64,000 nucleotides of DNA, taken from positions 1,860,001-1,924,000 of the forward strand of contig JBLDXI010000007.1 of assembly GCA_047495785.1 (NCBI GenBank), read 5' to 3'. The notes beneath the pieces were generated by a model. That model was not told the origin of the DNA, made no database searches, and worked only from the letters and a program-made list of their open reading frames with translations. Positions 1 to 11,435 of this stretch are shown here, in pieces. This DNA comes from Lepidodermella squamata (lineage: Eukaryota; Gastrotricha). Both the position numbers and the translations under genes were made by a program. The number at the start of each line of letters is the position of its first letter. Within the stretch, counting starts at the first letter, position 1.

Positions 1-1703
1 ACTCGCCGGGTAAGGCGTTGCAACCGGGAGATTACGACCAGAATTTCTCGCAGAACGGCCCGTACGACCCGCATCGCGCCGATCACGTGTCGCAACAGCA
101 ATTGACCGAAATCGCTGCGGCGATGTTGAGTGCCTCGAACAGTATGGTGGGCAGCAATAACGGTAACGGCCATTTCAATCAACAGCCCAGGCAGCACATC
201 AGCCCGCCTCAACCCGGGCAGAGTGCTAATTCGCTGTCGCCGGCCACCCCGCCGCCATCCGCTGCGTCTGGCTCGACGCCGTTGATTCTGCCGTCGACAC
301 CCTCGCGAAACCAGTTGCCGCCGATGATGCCGCCGCAGTTGGCTGGTCTGCATCAAATGCAGCAGTTGGCCGCGTTTGGTTCGGCGAGCAAGCCGGTCGT
401 CAACTCGGCGATGAGCGACGTCTCGATGGCGCTCGGTTTGCCGAAAATCGACTCGGCGCTGAATCCTGATGTGCCGGTTTTCACGCCATCGACCCGCAAT
501 GATTCGAACTCGATGAACCAGGCTGTTGCGCCCACGAATAGCCTACCAGCTATGCTGCGCCAGCAACAACAGCAACAACAACAACAACAACAGCAGCAGC
601 AGCAGCAACAACATCAGCAACAGCAACAGCAGCATCAACAGCAACAACTGAGCAATTTGAACATTTCTCAGGTAAAAACTCGGTTTTTCTGATATTTTAA
701 GGTGGAATTTTTGAATATTGACATTTTTTAACGTTTTCTTTCTTCTTGTGTCTTACAGGCTGCTTTGAATCAATTGAGTCAATTGACTGGTATGGCTAAC
801 CAGCAACGTATGATGCAGCAACAGCAACAACAACAGCAGCAGCAGGCTCCTCATCAGCAGCAACAGCCTAGCCAGCCACAACCGCCTCAAATGCCGTCCC
901 ACTTTCAAATGCCAGCGCAATCTGCGCCCGTTCAAAACAACGATATGAACCAAAACAATCGAATTCCGCCGTGGTTTGCTCAGCAAATGGCGCCGCCGCC
1001 GACGCAGCAAATGGGCCCGTACGGCCGCGTGCCACCACCTCCGCCGCAACAGCAGCAGCCCGGTCCGAATTCAATGGACCAGTCGCACTTCGCGCAGCAA
1101 CAGCAGAACCAGTTCAACGCGGCTCGCCACTTCCAGCAACAGCAGCAACAACAGCAGCAACAACAACCGCCGCAGCCACAACGGTCTAAACTCGGCGATT
1201 TCATCGCACCAGGTGCGCCGGGCTTCATGCCTCCGTTTGGGCCTGGCATGCCGCCGCCGCCTGATTTCGCCGGGCCGGCTATGCCATCTCCAATGAAGTT
1301 CGTCGACTCAACCGCAGGATCGAATAAAATGGCGGATTTCTTCGCCATGTCGCGGGGTCGTCCGATGCCGCAAATGCCGCCGCCGCATCAAATGCCGGAA
1401 CCCGGCTACGGAATGGACCAGCAGCAGCAGGTTCCGCCGCAGCAACAGCCGCCAATGTGGTCGGGCGACGGCTCAGGGCTCGGCGGGATGCAGTCGCCCT
1501 TCGATTTGAACGCAGCTGATGCCCTCGGTCGCTATGGCATGGGCATGCCGTCCCACATGACGGGTAGGGTGCCTCAGCCTCAACAGCAAAATAATATGAT
1601 GTTCGATTTGGGCCGATCGGTCGATCAGGTATGACATTTGATCCATCAAATTGCATTATTCTTTAATTGCTGTTTTTTAATTCAGCAGTGGCAAGACAAC
1701 TAA
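1..1703 (+). CDS. Q/P/M-rich low-complexity protein, C-terminal part (partial)
   Basis: The reading frame is open from the window edge, so the gene starts upstream. Three exons are seen: <1..671, 759..1628 and 1686..1703, all joined in phase 0, ending in TAA at 1701-1703. The last acceptor is a tandem NAGNAG (TTCAGCAG), which would include or omit one Gln. The protein is dominated by Gln tracts (one mixed Gln/His run of about 30 residues near 561-648), Pro runs and Met-rich PPxM segments, and has no folded domain I can recognise. Such composition is common in RNA-granule, translational-repressor and transcription-coactivator scaffolds. A 4E-T/IFET-1-like identity was considered, but I see no diagnostic motif. 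The gene call is solid; the function is unknown. Confidence 0.75.
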
Positions 1704-1722
1704 GTCGGGTCGGGTGAATGCC

Positions 1723-1728
1723 AATAAA
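1723..1728 (+). promoter_or_regulatory. AATAAA poly(A) signal after the Q-rich gene
   Basis: AATAAA lies 20 nt after the stop codon of the Q-rich gene and is the nearest candidate cleavage signal. A second AATAAA at 3492-3497 could define a much longer 3'UTR. Confidence 0.45.
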
Positions 1729-3775
1729 CAAGTTTCTTTTACCTGGTTCTTGCGGTAGTAATCAACAGCTGAAAAGGAATTGCATACTAAACAACGTTTT
1801 CTTTGTTCAATGCTAATCGTTCTCCAGTGGAATTATAAATTCTCTCTTTACGTTGTTATATTTTCTTTCTCTCTCTCTTCTCTCTCTCACGTTGGCGGGA
1901 TACGTAGAAAGCACACGAAACAGTGACGCGTTGGATCTTATCCGTTCATTTCACTATAATGATGCTCTAGTTGAGTTGCATGCGGTTGAACGACGACAAA
2001 AACGTTTGCTCGATTTCTTCTTTTATTTCAAAAATACGATGATTATGTATAAGAGCCTGATTTATCGATAAAACCTTGTATCAAATCAAAGATGCAGTGG
2101 TAATTAAAATTACCCCAACATACCGCTAGTTATACAATACACGAAACCATATTATCAGAGGATGCTAGTGATTAAACTATTGACGACAAAATTCAATCGT
2201 GGTTGCGATTCGGCTGTGGCTGCAAATTGTTGGTTTTAGAATCAGACGTCAGCATTTTTGTTTTTCTTTGCGCAAAGTTGCTTCTTCTTAAATTTTCTTC
2301 TTTTCTTGATTATCTTGCATCATTGTGCTTTTATCGCAGCCTTATCACGTAATTAACTGTCTAATATCGATTCGATGATTGCTTGCTTTATTATAATTAT
2401 TACCACTGTCGTTATTACTCGCTTTCTTTATTTCCTACGTTATTTCATTCGAAAAATTATTGAATTACACTACCTATATTGTTGGCATTTAAGCGGGAAT
2501 TAATTTTTCTTCTTTTATCCAAGTCGCAGAAATTATTTCTATGTTAAAGAAAGAGCTTCGAAATTCATTTCTTTTTTTTCTGCTTTCTATGATGGAGTGT
2601 TGTGTTGCGTTTGGTTCAATGATGAGGCAAGTACATGAATCATTCAGTTCTTCCCCGCCATAATTTTGTCGCTAAAATTCGTGAATTTTGATACGCCGTT
2701 GAAAAGACATGATAGAAAGAAGCGTATATATACGACTCTAGTTTTGGATAATTCTATCGCGATTATTGGTGAAAAGTGATTAATTAGGGATTTATTATTC
2801 AAAATACTACTTTATATACTGTGTTTATTCGGAAGAGCTGCCTTAACGCAGAGGTCGTGGCTAGATGATGATGATTATGTTGTATTGTAATTTGAAATGT
2901 TTTTCAGAACTTCGTTCTCTTCTTTTTTGCCGATTATTATTTCTCGTTCCAACAATTTCTTCTTCTTCAGCAACCAACCCGCCACATACAAAGAAAACTA
3001 TATTAACGCGAATGTATAGGCGTATCCCCGATCCAACACTTTACCGCAATGTACATTGAGTTTTTATTAACGTTAATATTATATCTATAGCTAACGTTGA
3101 CCTTGGGAAAAAATGAATATAGAGTGTAAATATATCTCATGACTGATGATGATGTTGAAGATGAGTTTTCTCTCGCTGATCGTTGTAAAAAATATTTCGT
3201 GTACAATTTGTGCGCGCGTCAGTGCATTGTTGCAATGCCACCACACCATTGTGTACAAACGGAGATGTTTCTCTATATATCTCTCTCGCTCTCGATAATA
3301 AACGAAGGAATGAATTCGCTGTGTTAGTGGTTTTGGTCAATGAGGAATAATTAATATGATCGATGATGATTATTGATAATGGTCCTTATGTTGATTGATC
3401 ATAGCAACTTCGCATTCTTCTAAATCATGTGTAAATACGGTATATCACTTATCCAGTATGATCGAAAGCATACTGATAATACACAATAACAAATAAACTG
3501 GCTCGTGTGAGTTAAATTCAATGTTTTGTTTTGACCGAAAAGAAATTACAGTTTGGTTGAAATTGAGACCGTTTATTCCCGCATTGGCCGAGTCGAAATT
3601 CGACAGGAATTCACAGACAACTCTCCATCCAAAAGCACGTGTCTCTACAGTAATGCGTGGTAATTATGGACGAAGCATATTATATTTTATAACAGCAGAG
3701 CATCTGTCTGAAACTCGATCTGAAGATCGGGTAAGAATCAGGAATCGTGTAATCAATACCCCGAACCGAAGAAGC
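1729..3775. other. Gene-free AT-rich stretch (possible long 3'UTR)
   Basis: I see no supported coding exon here. The stretch is T-rich with CT-repeat and GAT-repeat patches and ends with AATAAA at 3492-3497. It may be an extended 3'UTR of the Q-rich gene or plain intergenic DNA. Open frames here are short and lack family resemblance. Confidence 0.5.
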
Positions 3776-4070
3776 TCATAGTAGTAGGTTAGTGCTGTCC
3801 CCTTTCGGGCGGACTGCCTCCTCGCACATCCGTCTCCGCAGGTCCCGTTCCCTGGCCGAGAACTGAGCCGAACACCCCGCTCAACCCCATCTCACGCAGG
3901 TCGTTTTCAATCGTGACCCGCCAAGTAGTTATTGGCCGCCCGACAGCCCGTTTACCCTGTGGCGTGGCCGAAGGGCTACTCGGGGAGTGCGCCTGTCCTA
4001 GCCAGCGCAGTCGGCGGAGTCTGATGTCGGCCGATATTGGCCGGCATTTGCAGATGCGATGGAGCTCATA
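3776..4070 (-). mobile_element. Decayed 3' end of a non-LTR retrotransposon (RT C-terminal tail)
   Basis: This is a GC-rich island in AT-rich surroundings. On the minus strand it reads as the C-terminal tail typical of LINE endonuclease/reverse-transcriptase ORFs. In order it shows HRICKCRPISADI, then RLRRLRWLGQ, then GKRAVGRPITTW, then IENDLREMGLS. After that the match continues in a different frame (AQFSARERDLRRRM) and ends STNLLL plus a stop at 3776-3778. The frame change shows the copy is broken. The reverse-transcriptase core is not present upstream, so this is a 5'-truncated, dead insertion. Family assignment rests on recognition of the RRLRWLGH...GRPxxTW pattern common to these elements. 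Confidence 0.75.
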
Positions 4071-4498
4071 ACCCTAGCTTTATTCACCATAATATTCTTC
4101 ATAATATACTCAATAGCGGAAAATCATTTTCCGAAATGGCTGAATCAACGATAGAAGTCATCTCATATGTAGCAGATTATTCTAAAAGGAAAAACGTGAA
4201 GCCATGCCTTCGTGCATTCATCCGGAGCGCTCCTGAATCATTTGTGTTGGATCAGAATTATGCCTATGATTTACAATAATCTTCAGTGAAAAAGCGTGAA
4301 TTCGGGCCATTTTCAAATCTAGGATTTCAAATATCATTTTACGGTCTAATTTTCTCCCCGAATTCTTTTCGCGTGTCGTAATTCGGATGCTATTCGGGGG
4401 TTAGCAGACCTACATTCATGCCTTTTTTCTTGTGTGTCTCTTATATTATGTTGTAATCGAGTTTCAGCTATTAGTCCGGCACCGCTTTTAAGCGGTAT
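4071..4498. other. Intergenic, nothing recognised
   Basis: This stretch lies between the retrotransposon remnant and the GST stop codon. An 80-codon open frame over 4037-4279 has no family resemblance and overlaps the remnant. Confidence 0.4.
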
Positions 4499-5374
4499 CT
4501 AAAAGCGATCCGTATTTGGTCGTTCGGCAATATATTGGGCAATTGCAGGAATTTCTTCAATTGACTTGGCCAATGTTACAAGACTTGGGTACTCCGATTC
4601 GATGAAACCAGCCAGACACTTGACGTAATCTTGACAACCACGAAGAAACCCGGCGACGCAAAAATCAGCCCATGTTAGCTGCGCGATGAATGAATCATAC
4701 AATATAAAAGGATATTGTTCAAGTATTCCTTACTTGATTTCCAACAATATACTTGCCGCCATTTTTGACAAGGCGCTTTTCCAATGCACCGAAAACTCTG
4801 GGATACTCTTCAGTTCTGAGTGATTCAATTGTCGTTTGCTTGAAGTGCTCGTCATCGCTGTAGTATACAGGCACAGCTTTGTTGAAAGGCTCCTGCAGGA
4901 CGTCGGCGATTTCATCACAGAACGCTGCTTCGAATTCAGAAGAGCCGCACAAACCTGAAAAACAGTATTAGTTGTTGTCAGTCGGAAGGCAAAAGACTTC
5001 ATTCACCGAATCGTTTCGCCAGGAAACGAGAAATCGCCAGAGTTTGAGCTAATCTATGTGTGGTGCCATTCTCGGTAATCTCCAGGACAGGAACTTCCCC
5101 ATATTCGTAGAGAGAGAATGGAACTGAAAGGGGGAATTTTTCGATTTACACTGGAACTCTCACACGGGACACAGGGCTTACTTGTCGGGTCTTTCGCCAC
5201 CCATTGTGGAATAGAAAATCTGTAATCCTCGAACTGAACACCAGCGTAGTGAAACAAATATCTGATGGCTTCCGCCCGGCCGCGACCCTAAATCAAGCAA
5301 ACATATTTACAATTCTCGCTTTTTCAACCCTGTTAAGTTACCTCGAAATAATGTAGCTTGTATTTGGTAGACAT
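4499..5374 (-). CDS. Glutathione S-transferase, sigma-type
   Basis: The enzyme conjugates glutathione to electrophiles in the cytosol. Five exons on the minus strand join as 5374..5342, 5287..5182, 5123..5007, 4954..4734 and 4678..4499, giving 218 residues, the usual length for the family. The start at 5374 gives MSTKYKLHYFEGRGRAE, placing the catalytic Tyr at residue 9 as in sigma-class enzymes. The thioredoxin-fold domain shows GEVPVLEI (with the cis-Pro) and QTLAISRFLAKRFG. The all-helical C-terminal domain contains KYIVGNQ followed by LTWADFCV, a standard GST landmark, and ends TDRF. All introns are 50-60 nt. Sigma-type GSTs are abundant in nematodes and other invertebrates. The physiological substrate cannot be read from sequence. 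Confidence 0.93.
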
Positions 5375-5485
5375 TATACGTATGAGAATAACTAAAAACA
5401 CAGGCCTTGAGCACGTTATACGTCAGGATCTTTATAGAGAAAACGTATGGAGAGTGCAGCAACTGATGCATATATGAAAAAAAAA

Positions 5486-5640
5486 ATATCGAGGGGTGGG
5501 TGCCATAGAGTACGGCCTAGAGAATTAAAACAAATGGCGTAAAAGTAGCTTTCTTCATCTTCCCCAAGTCATTCGCGCGTCTGGTCGTTTAGTTCATACG
5601 CCATTCTAAGCGAGTCGTTACGGCGCCCACCCCGCGATAT
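5486..5640. mobile_element. Short inverted-repeat (fold-back/MITE-like) element
   Basis: The left arm at 5486-5507 and the reverse complement of the right arm at 5619-5640 match at 19 of 22 positions (ATATCG-GGGGTGGG-GCC pattern). A second inner pair, AATGGCGTA, lies about 43 nt in from the left end and about 34 nt in from the right end. The 155-bp palindromic layout without a coding frame fits a non-autonomous element. I could not define a target-site duplication. Confidence 0.5.
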
Positions 5641-6266
5641 GTGGGGGAGCATGTGTTGGAGATTAGAAATATCACTAGCTGGGGAGATCAGTGGGGAGAT
5701 CAGTGATCATATTTACGTGATAACAGTGCTAGAATGAAATCCCAGCGAAAAAGTGCTTGGCCGAACATGCTTTCAGCCAATTTTTGCTGTTTGGGCCCAC
5801 ACAGCTGACCCACTAGATATGAGACACCTACTTTCTAACGTCTAACCTCGTTTTACTCAGAATTCTATGGTCTACACAATGTCGCATATTTTGCAGATGT
5901 GTCAAAATCGATTTGTGACATCCGAATTGATTTCCTCAATGAATTCTAAGTTGGGCACTTATGCCGTGAGATCATAAGCATAAACATAAGCCTACTAATG
6001 GGAAATTGAGCAGCCAAAGGTTTTTTCTTTGTGGAAAGGAGTTGTGAGTTGGAGACCAAAGCGGCCAATGGACTTGGTTCCACATCCCCTAAAAACACTG
6101 CGATTAAGTCTATCAAATTTATTATTTAATACTCTGTTAAATTGGTATCCTATCAATATTTTCAACGAAAAATAAATAATTTGAATTTGTTTCAATAACC
6201 TTCGCCGTGAATTTGTTGCGGGCACTTTTTGAGCCTCGAAAAACTCAGCTGACTTTCTGCGGTTTG

Positions 6267-6287
6267 CCCTGAACCCTGAACCCTGAA
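6267..6287. repeat. (CCCTGAA)x3 heptamer microrepeat
   Basis: There are three perfect tandem copies of CCCTGAA. The unit resembles a telomere-type heptamer, but three copies in an interior position are weak evidence of anything beyond a microsatellite. Confidence 0.6.
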
Positions 6288-7018
6288 CGTTACCTGGATC
6301 ATTTGAATTTGAGTTTCATTTTACCGTAGCCCCCTACGCATTTTGCGCACCCTCCTTTCCAGAACCTCATTCGCGGATTTTAGATTGAAAATAGATCCAC
6401 GTGTGTTGCTGCTATTGTAATTTCACTGTCAGCAAAATTCCCCGTCATTTATACCTCAATTTAGCCAATTTTAATAGTACTTCCCTTCGAGATGATGCTT
6501 AGTTTTATATTTTTCTTCTGTTGCCCGAGTGGGAGGATACATTTTTATATATTAGAAATTAAAATGGTAAAAGTTGTCATTCCGAAGGAGTACTTGATAC
6601 ACACCATGACTGTTTGGTTCGCAGCCAATGGCTAACACTGTGGTTGCTTTGGGGCTCTTAATGCGACTTGAAGTGATAGAGGATAGATTAGTCGCCTTTG
6701 AAGATAGCTGGATCGCTCATACTTTTGACATTGATGCTTTGATTGATTTTGAAAGTTTGGAAGAGAAATTTCTTACGCTCTTGGCGATCTCACCCCGGCA
6801 GTTATGAAACAGGATGTAACTCGAGCTGAATGAATGAAGTGATTTTTACATATTGTTTGAATTTCTCATGGTACCTAGTTATCGTTAAAATCCTTTTATA
6901 CCATTCGTTGATACTTGATAGCGACATGGATAATTGAAATTCGTGTTCATCGCTTCATGTTGTGGGGTATTCAAGTGAAATTGTATATTTTCTTACTCTA
7001 GATATACCCGTGTTTTTG

Positions 7019-7948
7019 ATGGTCACATATGTTCGGCGCCCAACTTGCTGCAACAGTCCTTATGTTCCGACCAGGAATGAACAGATTGCAAATATCTTAA
7101 CACACGGGGTAAGTAATATTCCTGTGATTAAACATATATTGCAACAGGGTTATTTTCTCAAAAAGTTATGGATCGTACCGACCACTGTATCGGTATTGCA
7201 TTTGATATCATTGGCGCGTGATAACGGTGCTCTATTTCCGGTAACTATTTATGGCATATCCCTCATACTGCTCTTTCTGGTGTCGACGGTGTTTCATGCT
7301 GTGTCATTTTTTGCCAGCTATGATAGGTAAACTCAGTCATGAAAAATGAATTTATTTATATGGTATTTCTTCAGTAAATGGCGATATTTCTTGCACCTGT
7401 CAGATCGAACGATGATTTTTATTTTCATTGCCGCATCTTACTCGCCTTGGATTCAGCTTAAAGAGCTCGATGAATACGCAACATATCCGTTGAGCTCATC
7501 ATTCGCGAGGTCACTCTTCATGTGGGCAATTTGGATTTTTGCATTTCTCGGTGTTTTGTATCAATATACTTTTTACGAAAAATACAAGCATAAAGGTATG
7601 TGTTAATGAAGCCTTTGAATATATTATATAAGCGTGTATTTTCAGAAACTTTGATTTATGTTACTGTTGGCTTGCTACCCGCGCTGACTTTGCTCTTCGT
7701 GCTGGCCGACATGTCAGGAATATTGGAACTTTCCCTAGGCGGGGCAGTATACGTTATTGGGCTATGCTTTTTCAAATTAGACGGACGAGTACCATTTGCT
7801 CATGCGATTTGGCATGTGTTTGTCATCCTAGGTATGAAATTAAAAAATAGTTCAATATTATGTCATCTATGTCGCATTTTCAGGTTCCCGCATTCATTAT
7901 AACGCAATCGAACAGTATTTGGTTCGACAATCAATAAGTGTGAAATAG
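7019..7948 (+). CDS. PAQR-family seven-helix protein, MMD (PAQR10/11)-like
   Basis: Five exons join as 7019..7108, 7148..7326, 7375..7595, 7646..7831 and 7884..7948, giving 246 residues; vertebrate MMD proteins are about 238. PAQR/hemolysin-III proteins are integral membrane proteins with metal-site residues. MMD members sit on Golgi/lysosomal membranes. Visible landmarks: YVPTRNEQIANILTHG near the start (compare YKPTxxEHAANCYTH in MMD), LLFLVSTVFHAVSF with the conserved Ser/His after the second helix, HLSDRTMIFIFIAASYSPW, and FAHAIWHVFVILG with paired His near the end. The 39-nt first intron keeps frame whether spliced or read through. Splicing gives the better family fit but is not certain. 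The start at 7019 was chosen because it is the nearest ATG giving an MMD-like N-terminus. Confidence 0.85.
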
Positions 7949-10900
7949 CTCGGCATTTGCGGTCATTAATTGCTACCCGATAAGAATTCAGCCGTGTGAA
8001 TTTCTGACATTTGCTATTTTCAGATCTCCCTCAAGTTGTGAATGAGGATTCATAAATTACATGATTATAGATGCGAAACTCTTTCTATTGCGCTTAGTTT
8101 TCCACATCGCTTTATTTTTTTCTGGTCAGTCGCTTTTGTCTGGTTTGCGGAAAAACGAAGTCATGACATGTTTTTATTTTGTCCAGTTATTCGCACAAAT
8201 TATTTTCTTTCTACCTGATACTGCGACAACAGAGTGATGATGACGAAAATCTTCCTATCGAACCTGGAAGTCGAGTATTAATTCACTCTCATTAGTTTGC
8301 CTACGCACGATCGATGCGCACGTTTTATTTGTACGTCTGCGCTCTGATCGGTATGTTTTAACGAATGATGTATGTGCGTGCATGTATGTGTTTGTATTTC
8401 TCAAGTCCTGCGCAATGTCAAGGCCCATCCGGGGCATTCGGTGCAAAACATCTATTTTTCACCAATTAAGTGATTGCTTATTTTTAGTCCCAACTTGTTA
8501 CCTCGTTGGTCTTTGATTTCGGGTTACTACGCACAGTTAATTGTTCTTTCCCTCGTTACGTTACTACACCCGTCGTTAGCTTCCAGTTATTTTGTGCCAA
8601 AATTGTTGCCAGCAAGCAAAATTTTTATTATTGCTCCATTATTTTACGCGGAGGTGGTGCGATTTCTTGATTTTCAATATTCTAGTTTACCCGTGTCTTT
8701 TTATCGATTGAATTGCTCGAATAATAGCTAGTATATTCTCCTGCACGGTTCTATTGACTCATCGTTCGTTTCTGTAAATTGTTTTATTTATTCATGATTT
8801 TACCCTGTTTATCCATCTTCCGGTCTTTGTGGTGCTACCCGTGTGCTAGTCAAGCGGCAGAGGAAAATCAAATAATACTAATAATCGAATTCACCGGTGT
8901 GATGTCTCAAAAATGTTGTTGGGTTTCTTTATTTCAGTATTTATGCCTCATCTTATTTTTGTACTCGGCGAATGATGATGATGATGTAGTTTTTGCTAAT
9001 TTATTATTAATTAATTATTATTTACAACGGAATTCAAATAAAAAACGAGTTATTGGTTTTGAACCATGATGTTTTTTCGCCCTGCGTCATCCCGCATTGG
9101 TACACGCGTGAGCTCAGCTGCTACGCGACGTCATGAAAGGCGGTCTTTCAACATCGTCCAGCGCCTAAAAAACCCGCCGGCGTTTTTCAGGACAGCAATT
9201 CTAATGAATGAAATGAATAAAATTGGCATCACTCCTATTGGCAAATTATAAATTTTGGCAGGAATTTTCTCGGCGTAAAAAATAAGGTAAATAATAAAAT
9301 GGCGCACAACCCTGGCAGCAGCAGCAGCAGCCGCAGCCACCCTAAAAAATATAGGCGGCCGAACTAATGGCAACCACGCACGCGGAACAGCCAGCTAACA
9401 CCAAAAACGTATAAAATGCGTTTGGTATACAATGAATAGAAAAAAAACAGAGAGCTCAAAATGAGCACGATGTAGGTAATATGCCCGCATGCATAGGCGT
9501 ATAATAAATACCCTTATGCATGCTGCTATCCAATACATACCATCACTCAATAACAGCGATAAGTAATGATACTATGCTGCCGGACTTGCCTGATAACTGA
9601 CTCATCATGGACAACAAAACACGAAAAATCACAAGAAACAAACGGCTTTATTTTTTTCAACGCCGCTACATCTTTCAGTAAAACAAGTGTATATATATTT
9701 AGATTTTTCAATATATATATATTTGAATTTATATATATTTTTCTTTCTCCAATCATCGATGACTTGAATGATTTGCCGACGACTGCGACCTCATCATGGA
9801 CAAAACAGAAGTTGAGTGATAGTATCCACCGAAAATTGATGCACATAAATGATTTTTTCGCGCCTACTACGGTTTGCAAATTTTTAAAGAGGGTTACACA
9901 TTGCTAAAGAAAAACAACTTAACAGCGAGAGATAGCGAGAGAGCGAAACTGAATTAGAAACATTTACGTAATTTGATCGTTCACCGGTCATGTCTCACAA
10001 GACAGACGACTCGACGTGAGAGATGATTAAGAGGCTTTGTAAAGAAGACACTAATCGGACGAATCATAAACATTAAAAATCAAGAGGACACATGATTCAT
10101 TGATATTATTACATAAAATATAACAAAATTATTCAGTTTCAAATCATTGATAGCAGCATTGGAAAAGCGGCGTTTAAAAGCCTGCTGTGAACAAGGGAAG
10201 TGGTTGAACTTTGGGAGCTAAAGTTATGTCTGGGCGAGGGCTTTCATTAGACCCATTTAAAGAGAATACTTAAAAATGAACCTCGCTTAACAACAACTTT
10301 CTGTTATTTCTCAGTACGATCGCCGATAACCATTAAAACAAAGGTTATAAGTTGTCATATAAAACAAAAAGCTCTTCCGAACGCTGAGTCGACAAGTTGT
10401 TCCACACAACACACCTGGAAATGTGAAGCAGTTTTACCCGCAGCTTTGATGACTACAGTATTACGCAAACAACGATTGCAGAGCTACCGAGAGAGCTTAT
10501 ATAAGGTTGTGTGATCAACGATAACAATGAGAAAACTTGCCTCTCCACATAAGAGACCGTTGCATGAAAAACTAAGGGGCAACATTTCGCAGATATGACA
10601 TACCCCTAAATAATTGCTAATTTCTCTATGAGAGTTTCAGCCTTATAAAGAAATTATATGACGCGCATAGAAAGGAAAACAAGAACTGAAGAAAAGAACG
10701 AAATAACACAGACATGAGACAGTGTCGTAGTGAGAAAAATGTGCTTCTATTTACAACGATCTAACGTTACAACTCCTTCGCTCCGCAGAACATCAGTTCA
10801 GTTCTGTCCATCATCCAGATTAACAATTTCCAACATCTACATGGATAAGAGCTGATCGATGTTCAGGATAACTTCCACATCTTCATTTTTCAAGTCTTTT

Positions 10901-10968
10901 ATGAGGTACATAGTTTTTTATATATAGGCTGGCCACTTTATGAGCGTCAGACGCACTGGTTTAATGAT
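7949..10968. other. Long gene-free interval between convergent genes
   Basis: The PAQR gene (+) and UBALD gene (-) converge here, so the 3 kb should contain both 3'UTRs. It is AT-rich, with AATAAA-like sequence near 9037 and TATATA runs at 9690-9740. Scattered open frames show no family resemblance and I support none of them. Confidence 0.45.
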
Positions 10969-11435
10969 TTATGGTGACATTGAAAGCGGAGAGGGAGCTG
11001 GTTTCGCATTGATGCGACTCAAGTTGAGGATCAATGGGTCGAAAGATGGCGGAGTAGCAGGTGTATTGGAAGGGACGCAGACCTGTTGAGAAATGAAGGC
11101 ATAATTTTTCGAGAAACAATTCAATCTAATGAGCTCACTTGATAACCGGGTGGATGAATAGTATTGCACGTTTTGCACACGGGAAGAGTAGGAACTTGTT
11201 CGAAGAACATACTTAGAGCAGCCTGAAATTGACATGAATCAAGCAGGAGATTTTGAAAAGTAAAAAATTACTTGAGTATCCCATTTGCACACTTCCAGCA
11301 ACCGCCGAGCTTCGTCCTCCCGCATGCCGGTAGCATGCATGAACTAGTCAAAATAATAATATAATTAAGTATTAAACATCAAAAGTTGGACCTTACTTGA
11401 TTAATGATGATCATTTGGCGTTTGGCGTCTTCCAT
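10969..11435 (-). CDS. UBALD: UBA-like domain protein (UBALD1/2, FAM100 family)
   Basis: Four exons on the minus strand join as 11435..11397, 11343..11272, 11222..11139 and 11082..10969, all in phase 0, giving 102 residues. The N-terminal half is a UBA-like fold: MEDAKRQMIIINQ, then FMHATGMREDEARRLLEVC, then KWDTQAALSMFFEQ, aligning with the vertebrate MVINQFVLAAGCA...ALSTFFQE segment. The next hallmark, CVPSNTPATPPSF, is nearly identical to the CTPSNTPATPPNF block of human UBALD proteins. Family members are small and poorly characterised; the UBA-like fold suggests ubiquitin or protein binding. This copy is shorter than the human ones (about 160 residues), lacking much of the Pro/Ser-rich tail. 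Between exons 3 and 4 a CxxCN pair (CKTCN) is unusual relative to the vertebrate versions. Confidence 0.88.

Larger units (their letters stand above)
5375..7018. other. Intergenic with a small palindromic element and a heptamer repeat
   Basis: No coding exon is supported between the GST start and the PAQR start. The stretch contains the inverted-repeat element at 5486-5640, a duplicated GGGGAGATCAGT near 5680-5705, and three tandem CCCTGAA units at 6267-6287. The region just before 7019 should hold the PAQR 5'UTR. Confidence 0.45.

Noticed and set aside
980-1348. Minus-strand Cys-rich open frame opposite the Q-rich gene
   Set aside because: CAG/CAA repeats read in other frames and on the other strand give poly-Cys, Leu, Ala or Ser shadows. 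The Gln frame has proper splice sites and stop.
6267-6287. Interstitial telomere
   Set aside because: Only three CCCTGAA units, with no degenerate flanking array.
8474-9069. Hydrophobic open frames downstream of the PAQR gene as possible membrane exons
   Set aside because: T-rich DNA reads as hydrophobic residues in any frame. The PAQR gene is already complete with its seventh helix and stop.
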